From Flammeovirgaceae bacterium UBA7330 (GTDB taxonomy: Bacteria > Bacteroidota > Bacteroidia > Cytophagales > Cyclobacteriaceae): a stretch of DNA of 64,000 nucleotides. Under the pieces are notes generated by a model that did no database searches, had not been told where the DNA came from, and was given only the letters and a program-made list of their open reading frames with translations. The stretch is taken from positions 744,001 through 808,000 of the forward strand of contig DKPQ01000017.1 in NCBI GenBank assembly GCA_002471275.1. Reading direction: 5' to 3'. Positions 9,282-18,654 of this stretch are shown here, piece after piece (the stretch's first letter is position 1; each line of letters starts with the position of its first letter). The translations under genes and the position numbers were made by a program.

Positions 9282-10754
9282 TTGAGTCTTATATCACCAC
9301 CAATCTTTCGACTGATCCAATTTCAGAGGATAGCATGCGTACCATTGCTTTGCTGTTTTTTACTGTCGGGTGCTATAGCCCAGGAAAATCTCCATACACT
9401 TCCGCGATATGGAAAGTCAAGTAAAGGTTTGATTCAAAGTGTAAAAGACAATACAAAGGCTGAGATACAAAAGCTTACTGTTGGAACCCGGTCTATTTAT
9501 TACTCCCATCTTTTAGAGACACAAAAATACCAGCTGGAGAGGGTAAATGAGGAGCACTACTTCAGATCAGACTCCCTTTTGGCACTGGTCAATGAGGTAG
9601 CATACAGGATCATTGAGGCCAATCAATTAAAAGTAGATAATCCCTTGTTTCTAATAAGTCATGATCCGCATGCTCAGGCCCTGACTTATATCAACGAGGT
9701 ATTTGAGTTTTCTATAGGTCTTTTGGTGCTTGTTCAGAGTGAAGATCAACTGGCCTTCATTGTGGCCCATGAGTTGGCCCATCATGTAAAACATCACGTG
9801 GCAAACGCCATATATGAGGTGTACGAGTTGGACCTTGAGAAAACGATCATCAATGAGTTTTCCAGGATCTTAAATGGGATGGGTACACTGGAGGGGTTAG
9901 AGGCCATGCAGTCCAGGTCTTACGACTTATTTAGGTTGTCAAGAACCAATGAGCTTGTTTCAGATACCCTGGGTTTGGAATTGATGTCAAAAGCTGGTTA
10001 TGATATAAAAGAAGCCCTGCCAATATTAAGCGCTACAGGTTATAAATACCTGAATATCGATTATCCGGTAGCGTATCTGCTCAATCAACTTTTCCGGGAA
10101 AGCTACCCATTGAAATCTTTTTGGCTGGATAAAGGCCTGAATATATATTCCAGAAAGCCAGATATGCTTTTTGTTTTTGATACCGATTCTATAAGTACTC
10201 ATCCTGATATGAAGATTCGAATGCAGAGGATTCGTGAGGCGACAGGGGTAAATATTATTGAGCCATTGAATCTCCATTCGATTGAGCATAGTCTTCCGTT
10301 TAAGTATGCGATTGATGGCGCGTTCTCTGCTAAAAAGTATGATGCTTGTTTGTACTTATCTCTCTTTCTCTTATCCCAGAACTCTTCACAAGTTCACAAC
10401 GATGGGTTTCTTGTTTCCACGATCTGTAAAGTTTTCCTTGGACTTTACCAGGCTAAATATGCTAACATCCCCACCAACAATTTTTCAATGTACGTAGGGA
10501 GATATACGATAGATTATACGGATGACTTACGGCAGATCAATGAGTTTCTATACAACCTTACCCAGGAAGAATTGATAGAAATCGGGTACCAGTTTCTTAA
10601 TAAATCCACAAACTTTGATATGGAAATTGAAGAGCATTATTGGCTGCTGTATCAGTTCTCAGAGCATTCTAAAAGAGAAAGTGTTGCAAAAAGGATAAAA
10701 GATTCATACCTGGAAAAGTTTCCAACCGGGAGTTACCTAAAAGAATTCAGGTAG
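9282..10754 (+). CDS. Secreted M48-like zinc metallopeptidase; 5' end uncertain
   Basis: The zinc-binding HExxH helix is clear in FIVAHELAHHVKHH (about residue 165). It is followed by a downstream NELVSDTLGLELM segment that could supply the third ligand, as in M48 peptidases. The frame can only start at TTG 9282, which gives an odd N-terminus before a hydrophobic core ending SGAIAQ. An ATG at 9335 in the next frame encodes MRTIALLFF and joins the main frame cleanly if one T is removed from the six-T run at 9356-9361, giving an ideal signal peptide. The region after residue 250 has no recognised domain. Zinc-peptidase activity in the periplasm is a reasonable inference. The start is either the TTG or a frameshifted ATG. 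Confidence 0.75.
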   Translation: MSLISPPIFRLIQFQRIACVPLLCCFLLSGAIAQENLHTLPRYGKSSKGLIQSVKDNTKAEIQKLTVGTRSIYYSHLLETQKYQLERVNEEHYFRSDSLLALVNEVAYRIIEANQLKVDNPLFLISHDPHAQALTYINEVFEFSIGLLVLVQSEDQLAFIVAHELAHHVKHHVANAIYEVYELDLEKTIINEFSRILNGMGTLEGLEAMQSRSYDLFRLSRTNELVSDTLGLELMSKAGYDIKEALPILSATGYKYLNIDYPVAYLLNQLFRESYPLKSFWLDKGLNIYSRKPDMLFVFDTDSISTHPDMKIRMQRIREATGVNIIEPLNLHSIEHSLPFKYAIDGAFSAKKYDACLYLSLFLLSQNSSQVHNDGFLVSTICKVFLGLYQAKYANIPTNNFSMYVGRYTIDYTDDLRQINEFLYNLTQEELIEIGYQFLNKSTNFDMEIEEHYWLLYQFSEHSKRESVAKRIKDSYLEKFPTGSYLKEFR

Positions 10755-10795
10755 ACTGTTATTCTTAAATATGATTTAACCTTTATTATTGCCTC

Positions 10796-11815
10796 ATGGC
10801 TGAGTATAATGAGATCATCAAAGCCCAACAGCAGGGAAAGTTTGCCATGGTGTACTTTTTACATGGTGATGAACCCTTCTTTATTGACAACATCATAGAA
10901 AACATTGAGCTGAATGCGCTGGATGATACCCAAAAGAGCTTCAATCAGTATGTGCTTTATGGAAAGGAAACAACCATTACCGATATCCTGAATATCGCCA
11001 GAAAGTACCCCATGATGGGGGAGCGGCAGGTAGTGATTGTGAAAGAGGCTCAGGAGATGAGAAGCTGGAGAAGTGAAGATCAAACGAACCTTTTGATCCA
11101 TTACCTCCAAAATCCTACGCCAACGACAGTTTTAGCCTTTAGCTACAAGTATAAAACGCTGGATAAGCGGACCAAAATAGCCAAGGCTATTGAAAAAGGG
11201 GGAGAAGTAATGCTTTCCAAAAGGCTATATGACAATCAGGTGCCTGATTGGCTAAGGTCCTATACCAAAGTGATGGGAGTAAATCTTAGTGCCAAAGCCG
11301 CCATGATCATGGCTGAAAATATTGGCAATAATTTACAGCGGCTCGCAAATGAAGTTGATAAACTCAAACTCAACACCAAACCCGGGGAGGAGGTCAATGA
11401 ACAGACCATTCAGAAATTCGTTGGGATTAGCAAAGATTACAACACGTTTGAGCTGCAGACTGCTATCGCACTAAAAAACACTACCAAGGCCTTCAAGATT
11501 GTAAAATATCTGGCAGCCAATTCTTCAGCCAACCCACTGGTTATGACATTGGGTAGCCTTTACTCTTTTTTTACCAAAATCCTTATTTTGCATCATAATG
11601 GCGCCAATGATAAGAACGAAGTTTCCCGGTTAATTGGTGTTCATCCGTATTTTGCTGCGGAATACTTACAGGCAAAGTCTAACTTTCCCGAACATCTGGT
11701 AACCAGGAACATACAATGTATCCATGATGCTGATTTGCAGTCCAAAGGAATCGGTTACGCTTCCATGACCGAAGGAGATATTTTACAAGAATTGGTATAT
11801 AAACTGATACATTGA
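10796..11815 (+). CDS. holA: DNA polymerase III delta subunit
   Basis: This 339-residue clamp-loader subunit opens the beta clamp at the replication fork. The N-terminal AAA-like fold (VYFLHGDEPFFIDNIIENI) replaces the P-loop of the active clamp-loader ATPases. The middle has the delta-typical pattern WLRSYTKVMGVNLSAKAA and NNLQRLANEVDKL, and the C-terminal helical collar contains FELQTAIALKN. The length fits the family. The stop codon at 11813-11815 is followed within about 50 bases by the start of the TPR gene, with a promoter-like element between them. Confidence 0.93.
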   Translation: MAEYNEIIKAQQQGKFAMVYFLHGDEPFFIDNIIENIELNALDDTQKSFNQYVLYGKETTITDILNIARKYPMMGERQVVIVKEAQEMRSWRSEDQTNLLIHYLQNPTPTTVLAFSYKYKTLDKRTKIAKAIEKGGEVMLSKRLYDNQVPDWLRSYTKVMGVNLSAKAAMIMAENIGNNLQRLANEVDKLKLNTKPGEEVNEQTIQKFVGISKDYNTFELQTAIALKNTTKAFKIVKYLAANSSANPLVMTLGSLYSFFTKILILHHNGANDKNEVSRLIGVHPYFAAEYLQAKSNFPEHLVTRNIQCIHDADLQSKGIGYASMTEGDILQELVYKLIH

Positions 11816-11825
11816 TACCAACTAT

Positions 11826-11833
11826 TACCTTTG
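11826..11833 (+). promoter_or_regulatory. Candidate -7 element for the TPR-barrel genes
   Basis: TACCTTTG is an exact TAnnTTTG match, placed 33-40 bases upstream of ATG 11866. A start near 11840 would rule out the TTG at 11812 as initiator. The -33 position holds CTG rather than TTG at the right spacing. Confidence 0.4.
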
Positions 11834-11865
11834 CAACGTTTATGGCTAAACTGGTAACCCAAGGT

Positions 11866-14800
11866 ATGCGTAATTTGTTGACAGTTGTTCTGTGTTTTTG
11901 CTCTTTATTCGTTTTTAGTCAGCAAACCATTTATCAGGAGACGGGTGAGTCTCTATATGAGGATGCACTTTCACTTTATCAGTCCAATAATTACATTGTT
12001 GCGCTGGAAAAGCTTGAGTCTTACCTTGATCAGAATGGTGCTTTGAAGAACGAGGCAACCTATTATCGGGCAATGTGTCTGCTCAAATCGGGAGATATTC
12101 GGGGAGAACGTGAACTCGAAGGCTTTGTGCGGAGCAATCAAAATCATCCTCTTGCGTCCAGCGCATATTTCTACCTGGGAAATTTCTATTTCACCAAAGG
12201 GGATTTAAAGAAGGCACGCATATCTTATGAAACTGCTGATATTTCCTCACTTAGTAATGTGGAGAAAAGTGAGATGTTTTTCAAGCTTGGATACTGCCAA
12301 TTCCAAAATAAAGAGCATGATAAAGCAGCAACCGGTTTTAGAAACTCCATAGCTTCGGGAAAGCAGTATGAAATACCTGCATCCTATTATTTGGGTTATA
12401 TACATTTTCAGAGAAATGAATTTCCGGAAGCCTTGAATTACCTGCTTAAAGTAGGGGACAACAATGAATTTACACAGCCTGCTTCACAATTGATTGCCAA
12501 TATCTATTTTAAAAGGAAGGACGAGCAAAAACTGGTCAGCTTTACCAATGAAAATTATGGATCTGCAGACAAGGATACCCAGCGGTTGTTCAACCGGCTA
12601 TTGGGTGAGCTTTTCTTTGAGCTGAAAAAATATCAACAGTCTGTAAGATACCTTCAGTTGCACCTGGATCAGGCCAACAATAAGATGAACGAAGAAGGGT
12701 ACTATAAGCTGGCATTTTCATATTATATGATCAAAGATGATCAGCAAGCCATAACCTACTTCCAAAAAGCCGGATTGGGCTCAGGACCTATGAGCCAAAT
12801 AAGTTCATATTATCTGGGGCAGTTGTACCTGCGCAACGACAATCCGGAATTTGCCATCAGGTCGTTTGAAAAGGCCTTGAGCGGCTCTAATGAGGAAATC
12901 AAACTGGAAAGTGCCTTTCTGGTAGGTAAGATCAACTTTCAACAGGCCCAATTTTCTGAATCCATCAGATCATTGCAGCAGTTCTTAAAACAATATCCGA
13001 ACAATAAGTTTAAAAATGAAGCCAATCAGCTTTTGGCCAATGCGTTTCTCAAAACCTCTAATTATGATCAGGCCATCGCATACCTTGAATCGGTGCCGAA
13101 CCGGGGCTACGACCTGAATAAAGCCTATCAGAATGCAACCTTCCACAAAGGGCAATTGGTTTTTAACGACTCAAGGTTTAGCGAAGCTATCACCTATTTC
13201 AAAAAAACCGTTTCTGCACCTATTGACAAAGAGATCAATGGTAAGGCGCACTATCTGTTGGGAGAATGTTATTCACTTGTTGAGAATTATCCCCAGGCCA
13301 TCATTGCATTTGAACAATGTAAGCGCGTATCTGCCAGGTCTGATATTTGGAATATCAATTCAGATTATGGTCTGGCATATATTTATTACAATCTGAAAGA
13401 ATACCAGCGAGCTAGAGATTATTTCAGCAGCTTTACCAGTAGGTCAGGGAAATACCATGATTTTTACCAGGATGGTATGATGAGGTTGGCTGATTGTCAT
13501 TATGTCTTGAAGAACTACTCACAGGCCATTCAACAGTACGAATTCCTGACCAGAGAGCCCTCTGTACCCAAAGACTATATCTATTTTCAGTTAGGATTGA
13601 CCTATCAGCTTAATAATCAACCTCAAAAAGCCATTAACAGCTTTGAAGTGGTAGTAAATTCAGAATTTCCTTCTACATACAAAGACAATGCCTTGTTTCA
13701 AATGGGGATTTCATATCTGGAAGCCAGCCAGTATAAAAATGCGATTACCTACTTTGATCGGTTTGAGCGGGATATGTCAGCCAGTGGCCTGATGCCCTAT
13801 GTGAGAAGTAAGCGAGCCCTATGCTATTTCAATTTGAATCAACTGGAATATGCCGCCAATGATTATCGAGCCATTCTTGAGAATAACATTACACATTCAG
13901 CAGCCAATGATGCACTGCTTGGGCTTCAGGAATTAAGAAAGAAGGGGCTGAATATTCCTTCTTTCGAACGGTACATGAGTGCTTATCAGCAGGCAAATCC
14001 TGATGACGGATCATTGGAGGTTATTTCATTCGAATCTGCTAAGACCTATTATTACAATCAGGAATATGCCAAAGCTGTGGAAGCACTAAAAGCATTTAAC
14101 GAGAAGTATCCAAAGAGTAGCTTTTCGGAGGATGTATCCTATTTTTTGGGTGATTCCTATTATAGAATGGATGATTGGGTAAAAGCAGTGGAAGTTTTTA
14201 CTCAAATCATAAAAAATACCACTTCCAATTACCTGAGCCGTGTCCTTGATAAGCGGGGCAGAGCTTTGATTCGATTGAAAGAATACCAGCAGGCGATTTA
14301 CAACTACAATCAATTGGCAGCTTTTGGACTGAATAGAAAGGATCAATATTTGGCCGATGAGGGCAAGATGATCAGTCATTTCCACCTGGCTAACAATGAC
14401 AGCGCCATTCATTATTCACTAAAAATCATTGATAGCGAATGGAAACCTGTAGGAGCTGAAGCTCAGGCTCAGTTGATCCAGGGCAAAGTGTACCTCAACA
14501 ATAAGCAATATGATAAGGCCATGACCAGCTTCCAACAGGTGATGAGTGAAAACAAAAGTGAAACAGCTGCAGAAGCCAAATATAATCAAGCCTTCATCCA
14601 GCACTTGCGTGGCAATTATAAATCGTCAGTTGAAACATTGTTTAGCTTGAATGAAGAATATGCCTCCTACGATTATTGGATCGGAAAGTCGTTCATTCTG
14701 ATTGCGGACAATTATATGAAGATGAATGAGCTATTTCAGGCTCAGGCTACATTAAACTCTATTATAGAGAAATCTCCAGTCAAGTCCATAGTGGAGGAAG

Positions 14801-14874
14801 CAAAGAAAAAGCTGGAGAAATTGGAAGTGGAACGAAGCAAAGTAATTGAAAGTGATACTGTAAAAAATGGGTAA
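11866..14874 (+). CDS. Large periplasmic TPR-repeat protein
   Basis: From ATG 11866 the protein is about 1000 residues, with signal peptide MRNLLTVVLCFCSLFVFSQ. The rest is an almost continuous array of TPR-like 34-residue helical hairpins (recurring patterns such as YYLGYIHFQRNEFPEALNYL and ALFQMGISYLEASQYKNAI). Such superhelices scaffold protein complexes. The next gene, a beta-barrel, overlaps its end by 8 bases, and SPOR, ExbB, ExbD and TonB-like genes follow, so it is probably a periplasmic partner of that envelope machinery. In-frame starts at 11842 and 11812 (TTG) are less likely because they extend the signal peptide. No catalytic domain is visible. Confidence 0.85.
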   Translation: MRNLLTVVLCFCSLFVFSQQTIYQETGESLYEDALSLYQSNNYIVALEKLESYLDQNGALKNEATYYRAMCLLKSGDIRGERELEGFVRSNQNHPLASSAYFYLGNFYFTKGDLKKARISYETADISSLSNVEKSEMFFKLGYCQFQNKEHDKAATGFRNSIASGKQYEIPASYYLGYIHFQRNEFPEALNYLLKVGDNNEFTQPASQLIANIYFKRKDEQKLVSFTNENYGSADKDTQRLFNRLLGELFFELKKYQQSVRYLQLHLDQANNKMNEEGYYKLAFSYYMIKDDQQAITYFQKAGLGSGPMSQISSYYLGQLYLRNDNPEFAIRSFEKALSGSNEEIKLESAFLVGKINFQQAQFSESIRSLQQFLKQYPNNKFKNEANQLLANAFLKTSNYDQAIAYLESVPNRGYDLNKAYQNATFHKGQLVFNDSRFSEAITYFKKTVSAPIDKEINGKAHYLLGECYSLVENYPQAIIAFEQCKRVSARSDIWNINSDYGLAYIYYNLKEYQRARDYFSSFTSRSGKYHDFYQDGMMRLADCHYVLKNYSQAIQQYEFLTREPSVPKDYIYFQLGLTYQLNNQPQKAINSFEVVVNSEFPSTYKDNALFQMGISYLEASQYKNAITYFDRFERDMSASGLMPYVRSKRALCYFNLNQLEYAANDYRAILENNITHSAANDALLGLQELRKKGLNIPSFERYMSAYQQANPDDGSLEVISFESAKTYYYNQEYAKAVEALKAFNEKYPKSSFSEDVSYFLGDSYYRMDDWVKAVEVFTQIIKNTTSNYLSRVLDKRGRALIRLKEYQQAIYNYNQLAAFGLNRKDQYLADEGKMISHFHLANNDSAIHYSLKIIDSEWKPVGAEAQAQLIQGKVYLNNKQYDKAMTSFQQVMSENKSETAAEAKYNQAFIQHLRGNYKSSVETLFSLNEEYASYDYWIGKSFILIADNYMKMNELFQAQATLNSIIEKSPVKSIVEEAKKKLEKLEVERSKVIESDTVKNG

Positions 14875-16528
14875 TATACGTTTACAATCATTCATATTCA
14901 TTTTATCACTTGCCTGGGTCTTGTCTGCCACTGCACAGGATCAGGGAGAGATTGAGGATACCCAGGTAATTATTGAGAAGGATAAGCCTCTCACACTACC
15001 CAGGGCAAACAGGCTATACAAGCCTACGGAGATTAGCATCAACCAGTACCAGCCAGCTCCGGTAGAATACTCGTTTTCAACCATTGATATTCAATCTTCA
15101 GAATACAGTCCGGGGCTAGGTTCAAAACAGTATAAACCCAAAGGTGAGATCCAACAGAACGACAATTACCTCAAGTTGGGATATGGAAACTACCAATCTC
15201 CATTGGTGGAGGGAAATTATACAATAAGGCTCGAAGAACATTTCTTCAATGCTTTTGTATTTCACGAAAGCTTTGGGAAAGGTCCTGTTAGAGATGAGCA
15301 AAGTGCTTTTTCTGATACTCAGATCAAGCTCAAAGGTCACTTACATGGAGACTTCAATGTAGATCCCTATATCAATTATTCCAGGTCGAGCTATTATTTC
15401 TATGGAAGAGACACCACCTTTGATTTTGCCAATCCATTGATCATTGACGATAAGGTTGCGCTGCAAAATATTGCGCTGGGCATGGTATTTAGACAGGGGA
15501 TGGATAGCAAGTTGGACTATTCCCTCAGACCACACTACAGAAATACGGTAAATAAGATCACCGGGGGTAATAAGATAGCTGTTGAGTCCGAATTGTTTGT
15601 AGAGGGCATGGCCTCATACGAGGTGGTAGACAATTTGAACATTGGTGCAGATCTTAAATTAGCTACTACAAAATATGAAAGCTCTTTTCTTCAACGCAGA
15701 AACTATATAAGCTTCAACCCCAAAGCCACATACACATTTGATAAGGGTATTTTTGGCGCTGGATTCACAATAGCAACTGCCAATGATACCACCTCTGAAA
15801 GCAGCTCTTTATTTTTCTTCCCGGATATCGATTTTCAGTTGAATCTATCTCCTGATCTGGCGCTATATGGAAAAGCAGGCGGGGGGCTGGAAATGGTAGG
15901 CTTATACTCCCTGTCTAATGAAAACAGATACCTGGAAAATGATTTGATGTTGCTCAATCAAAGCAATAAGGTAGATCTGGAGGGAGGTTTTAAATCCAGA
16001 ATACTCAATCAACTGGTACTGCAGGGTTATTTGGGGTATAGCCTCATAGAAAACCTTCCATTTTTTATGCATAATCCTGCTGATTCATCCAGGTTTATGG
16101 TGGCGTATGATTCGGGAAGTCTGGTAAGAACTACCCTTGGAATAGACGCTGCATATTTTCTGAGCAAGAAATTTTCCATTAATTATTCCATGGAATACTA
16201 CGGGTACTCCTTAAATAAACTGGAAGAGGCATGGTATAAACCATCTTCAAAAATGGATGTTTTGGTCAGCTATATGGCCCTGGACGACATTAGAATCAAT
16301 TTAAATATGTTATTCCTCAGTGGTATCAAAGCTCCTTCACCCACCGATGAATCCGTTATTAACCTGTCTTCAATAGTTGATCTGGGGTTGAGTGTTGATT
16401 ATGCGATAAATGATCAGATTTCGATTTTTGGTCAAACAAGAAACATGGTAGGCGGCAACTACGAACGCTATTTAAACTACCCGGTAAGAGGGTTTTCATT
16501 TAAGCTAGGCGGTGTTTACATGTTCTAG
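14867..16528 (+). CDS. Outer-membrane beta-barrel protein paired with the TPR gene
   Basis: This 553-residue protein has a signal peptide (FIFILSLAWVLSATAQ). It has many amphipathic strands with tyrosine-rich turns and ends with a strand finishing V-Y-M-F, typical of barrel proteins recognised by BAM. No plug, carboxypeptidase-regulatory or TonB-box region is evident, so it is not a normal TonB receptor. Its start lies inside the last codons of the TPR gene (8-base overlap), implying translational coupling and a shared complex. I do not recognise a named family; the role is inferred only from neighbours. Confidence 0.78.
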   Translation: MGNIRLQSFIFILSLAWVLSATAQDQGEIEDTQVIIEKDKPLTLPRANRLYKPTEISINQYQPAPVEYSFSTIDIQSSEYSPGLGSKQYKPKGEIQQNDNYLKLGYGNYQSPLVEGNYTIRLEEHFFNAFVFHESFGKGPVRDEQSAFSDTQIKLKGHLHGDFNVDPYINYSRSSYYFYGRDTTFDFANPLIIDDKVALQNIALGMVFRQGMDSKLDYSLRPHYRNTVNKITGGNKIAVESELFVEGMASYEVVDNLNIGADLKLATTKYESSFLQRRNYISFNPKATYTFDKGIFGAGFTIATANDTTSESSSLFFFPDIDFQLNLSPDLALYGKAGGGLEMVGLYSLSNENRYLENDLMLLNQSNKVDLEGGFKSRILNQLVLQGYLGYSLIENLPFFMHNPADSSRFMVAYDSGSLVRTTLGIDAAYFLSKKFSINYSMEYYGYSLNKLEEAWYKPSSKMDVLVSYMALDDIRINLNMLFLSGIKAPSPTDESVINLSSIVDLGLSVDYAINDQISIFGQTRNMVGGNYERYLNYPVRGFSFKLGGVYMF

Positions 16529-16582
16529 ATGGGGATTCTAAAGTTTAGCGTGATGTTTTGGAATAATCAAGTTTTTGTTATC

Positions 16583-16611
16583 TTGAACCCGAATTCGTAT
16601 AGCCACCTTTG
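16583..16611 (+). promoter_or_regulatory. Candidate promoter for the SPOR-ExbB-ExbD-TonB genes
   Basis: TTG at 16583-16585 is separated by 18 bases from CACCTTTG at 16604-16611, which differs from TAnnTTTG only at the first base. The predicted start is near 16618, leaving a leader of about 20 bases before ATG 16638. The spacing fits the Bacteroidota -33/-7 arrangement. Confidence 0.45.
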
Positions 16612-16637
16612 TAATTTACTAACTAACCGACTTTTGC

Positions 16638-17528
16638 ATGGCTGATAAAGATAAGGACGAAGAAAAGTTTGAGGATGATGAAGATTTTGGGTTACCTGAG
16701 CTTCATTATGAAGAACTAGATGACGATAGTGATTCCTCCTCAGATGAAGAGGAAGAAAAACCTGCAGAAACGCCCAAGCCTGAAGAACCAACACCCGACC
16801 CTTTTGGTGAAAAAAGTACTTCTACCGAAAGCGAAGAGACTTTCTATGAAGAAGAGTCTTTTGATGAATTTAAAGATGACAGTGCATCGAGTTCTGTTTT
16901 TGATAGTGATGAGACCTCTTCACCGGAAAGCTTCGGTGATATCACTACAGAGTCTCAATTTGGTGTAGCTGATACCTACAAGGAATCGCAATCTAAAGAA
17001 TCCTATGCCGCATATTATGATGATGATTCATCTAAAAGGGCCAAGTCTAACTTTACAAAGATTGTGATCATAGGCACATTGCTTTTTGCTTCCATTGCGA
17101 TCGTATTTGTAGTTTTCATGGATGGGGATGACCTCATGGGATTTGGAGATAAGAAAGAAGTGACACCTCCTCCGGTAGAACCTGCTCAAGATGAGACAGC
17201 AGTAGATACTACGGCATTTCAGCCAGTAGAACCAGAGCCGGTAGTTAGCCAACCTACACAATTGACGCCAGGAGAAATTACTACCCTCGAGCAAAGGACT
17301 GGCAAGTCTTACGTGGTAATAGGTAGCTTCTTTGATGGAGATTTGGCAATGGATTATGCGAAAGCATTGGCTAAAAATGGCCATAGCCCACAGATAATAC
17401 CACCTTTTAGAGATTACAGGTTTTATCGTGTGGCCGTAGCAGAATTTAATTCATTCGCTGAAGCTGAAGCTCAGGCACCATCTTATGGAGAGCAATTTGG
17501 CAGGGAAGCCTGGCCACTTCGATATTAA
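16638..17528 (+). CDS. SPOR-domain membrane protein with long acidic cytoplasmic tail
   Basis: The 296-residue protein is bitopic. Residues 1-135 are extremely acidic and serine-rich, with no signal peptide. A membrane segment lies at about 141-160 (KIVIIGTLLFASIAIVFVVF), followed by a Pro/Glu linker. A C-terminal SPOR domain spans roughly 222-296 (SYVVIGSFFDGDLAMDYAKAL...YRVAVAEF). SPOR domains bind glycan strands stripped of stem peptides at the division septum, so it probably works at constriction sites. The acidic tail could contact cytoplasmic division proteins. It is followed by exbB/tolQ after a 92-base gap that contains a long inverted repeat. Confidence 0.9.
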   Translation: MADKDKDEEKFEDDEDFGLPELHYEELDDDSDSSSDEEEEKPAETPKPEEPTPDPFGEKSTSTESEETFYEEESFDEFKDDSASSSVFDSDETSSPESFGDITTESQFGVADTYKESQSKESYAAYYDDDSSKRAKSNFTKIVIIGTLLFASIAIVFVVFMDGDDLMGFGDKKEVTPPPVEPAQDETAVDTTAFQPVEPEPVVSQPTQLTPGEITTLEQRTGKSYVVIGSFFDGDLAMDYAKALAKNGHSPQIIPPFRDYRFYRVAVAEFNSFAEAEAQAPSYGEQFGREAWPLRY

Positions 17529-17529
17529 G

Positions 17530-17584
17530 CAAACAATCTTTGCAATCTGCCGTATATTTCTGCGTTGAATGCAGAGATTGTTTG
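17530..17584 (+). terminator. Long inverted repeat between SPOR gene and exbB/tolQ (terminator or attenuator)
   Basis: The left arm at 17530-17544 (CAAACAATCTTTGCA) pairs with the right arm at 17570-17584 over 15 positions with one G-U pair, and encloses 25 bases. A T-rich stretch (TGTTTTTATC) follows. It sits inside what otherwise looks like one operon, so partial termination or RNA processing is likelier than full termination. Confidence 0.55.
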
Positions 17585-17620
17585 GTATTGTTTTTATCGT
17601 TTTCACTTAACCTTTTTTAA

Positions 17621-18268
17621 ATGGAACCTTCAGAAGGTCTCGAAACCATTTCTTTCCTGGAGCTAATGATGCAGGGAGGGTACATGATGATTCCAATCCT
17701 GTTATTATGGGCTGGAGCAATCTACATTTTTGTTGAACGAATTTTGCTGATCCGAAATTCATCCCAAACACCGGATAATTTCCGTGAAAATATCCGCGAT
17801 AGGGTCCTGGCAGGTGATGTTCAGGGAGCAAGAGCTATTTGTCTTCAGACAGATACCCCTGTAGGGAGGATGATTGAAAAAGGCATCAGCAGAATAGGGC
17901 AACCATTGAAGAATATTGAAGTAAGTATTGAAAATATCGGTAAGGTGGAAGTGTACAGACTGGAGAAAAACCTAAGTATGCTTGCTACGATCTCCGGAGC
18001 TGCCCCAATGATGGGATTCCTTGGTACCGTGACAGGTATGATTCAGGCGTTTATCTCAATCGCCCAGGAAGAAGGGGCAGTGAGTCCAAAATTGCTTTCC
18101 AGTGGTATATATGAAGCCATGGTGACTACGGCTGCTGGCCTGTTCGTCGGGATTTTGGCTTATTTGGGATATAACTACCTGGTGAGTAGGGTGCAAAAAT
18201 TAGTGCACAGAATGGAAACAACTGCGATAGATTTCGTTGATTTATTACAGGAACCCCAAAGAAAATGA
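17621..18268 (+). CDS. MotA/TolQ/ExbB proton-channel family protein
   Basis: This 215-residue inner-membrane protein forms the pentameric stator around an ExbD/TolR dimer and uses proton flow to energise a TonB or TolA arm. Three membrane segments are visible at about 17-37, 118-140 and 160-185. The family core GAAPMMGFLGTVTGMIQAF and the last helix AMVTTAAGLFVGILAYL are intact. The stop overlaps the exbD start as ATGA. Without biochemical data ExbB cannot be told from TolQ; the adjoining SPOR gene tilts the guess towards a Tol-like role. Confidence 0.93.
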   Translation: MEPSEGLETISFLELMMQGGYMMIPILLLWAGAIYIFVERILLIRNSSQTPDNFRENIRDRVLAGDVQGARAICLQTDTPVGRMIEKGISRIGQPLKNIEVSIENIGKVEVYRLEKNLSMLATISGAAPMMGFLGTVTGMIQAFISIAQEEGAVSPKLLSSGIYEAMVTTAAGLFVGILAYLGYNYLVSRVQKLVHRMETTAIDFVDLLQEPQRK

Positions 18269-18654
18269 ACCTAAGATCAAAGCATAAGATTGAAGCAGCT
18301 TTTAGCATGTCGTCTATGACAGATGTAATTTTCCTGTTGCTCATATTTTTTATGCTGACAGCTTCTTTTATCACACCATCGGGATTGCCGGTCAATCTTC
18401 CCTCTAGCAAGAGCTCTGAGATTGTGATCCAAAAGGTTAGTGTGACTATAACGGATGATCTTCAGTATTATGTAGATCAGAAAAAAGTTACCCTGGGGCA
18501 ATTGGAAGGTGTATTGCGAAATGCTTTTTCCGGCAAGGAGGGTGTCGTGGTACTCCATTGCGATAAGAAAGTACCTGTAGATAACCTGGTTCAGGTAGCT
18601 AGCATTGCTACAGCTTTGGAGGCGCGAGTTTCCATTGCCACCAAACCCAATTGA
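18265..18654 (+). CDS. ExbD/TolR family protein
   Basis: This 129-residue partner of the preceding stator protein has a short cytoplasmic N-terminus and one membrane helix at about 17-37. That helix carries the essential proton-carrying Asp20 (SMTDVIFLLLIFFML). A periplasmic domain (VSVTITDDLQYYVDQKKV...VPVDNLVQVASIATAL) follows. Its start overlaps the previous stop (ATGA) and its stop overlaps the next gene's TTG start (TTGA), so the three genes are translationally coupled. Confidence 0.94.
   Translation: MNLRSKHKIEAAFSMSSMTDVIFLLLIFFMLTASFITPSGLPVNLPSSKSSEIVIQKVSVTITDDLQYYVDQKKVTLGQLEGVLRNAFSGKEGVVVLHCDKKVPVDNLVQVASIATALEARVSIATKPN

Noticed and set aside
7946..9290. T-box control of tyrS
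   Set aside because: The leader predicted from the -7 element is about 25 bases and contains no specifier loop or T-box motif.
17028..17384. 118-codon minus-strand frame inside the SPOR gene
   Set aside because: Shadow of the SPOR gene; Cys/Tyr/Arg-rich without domain.
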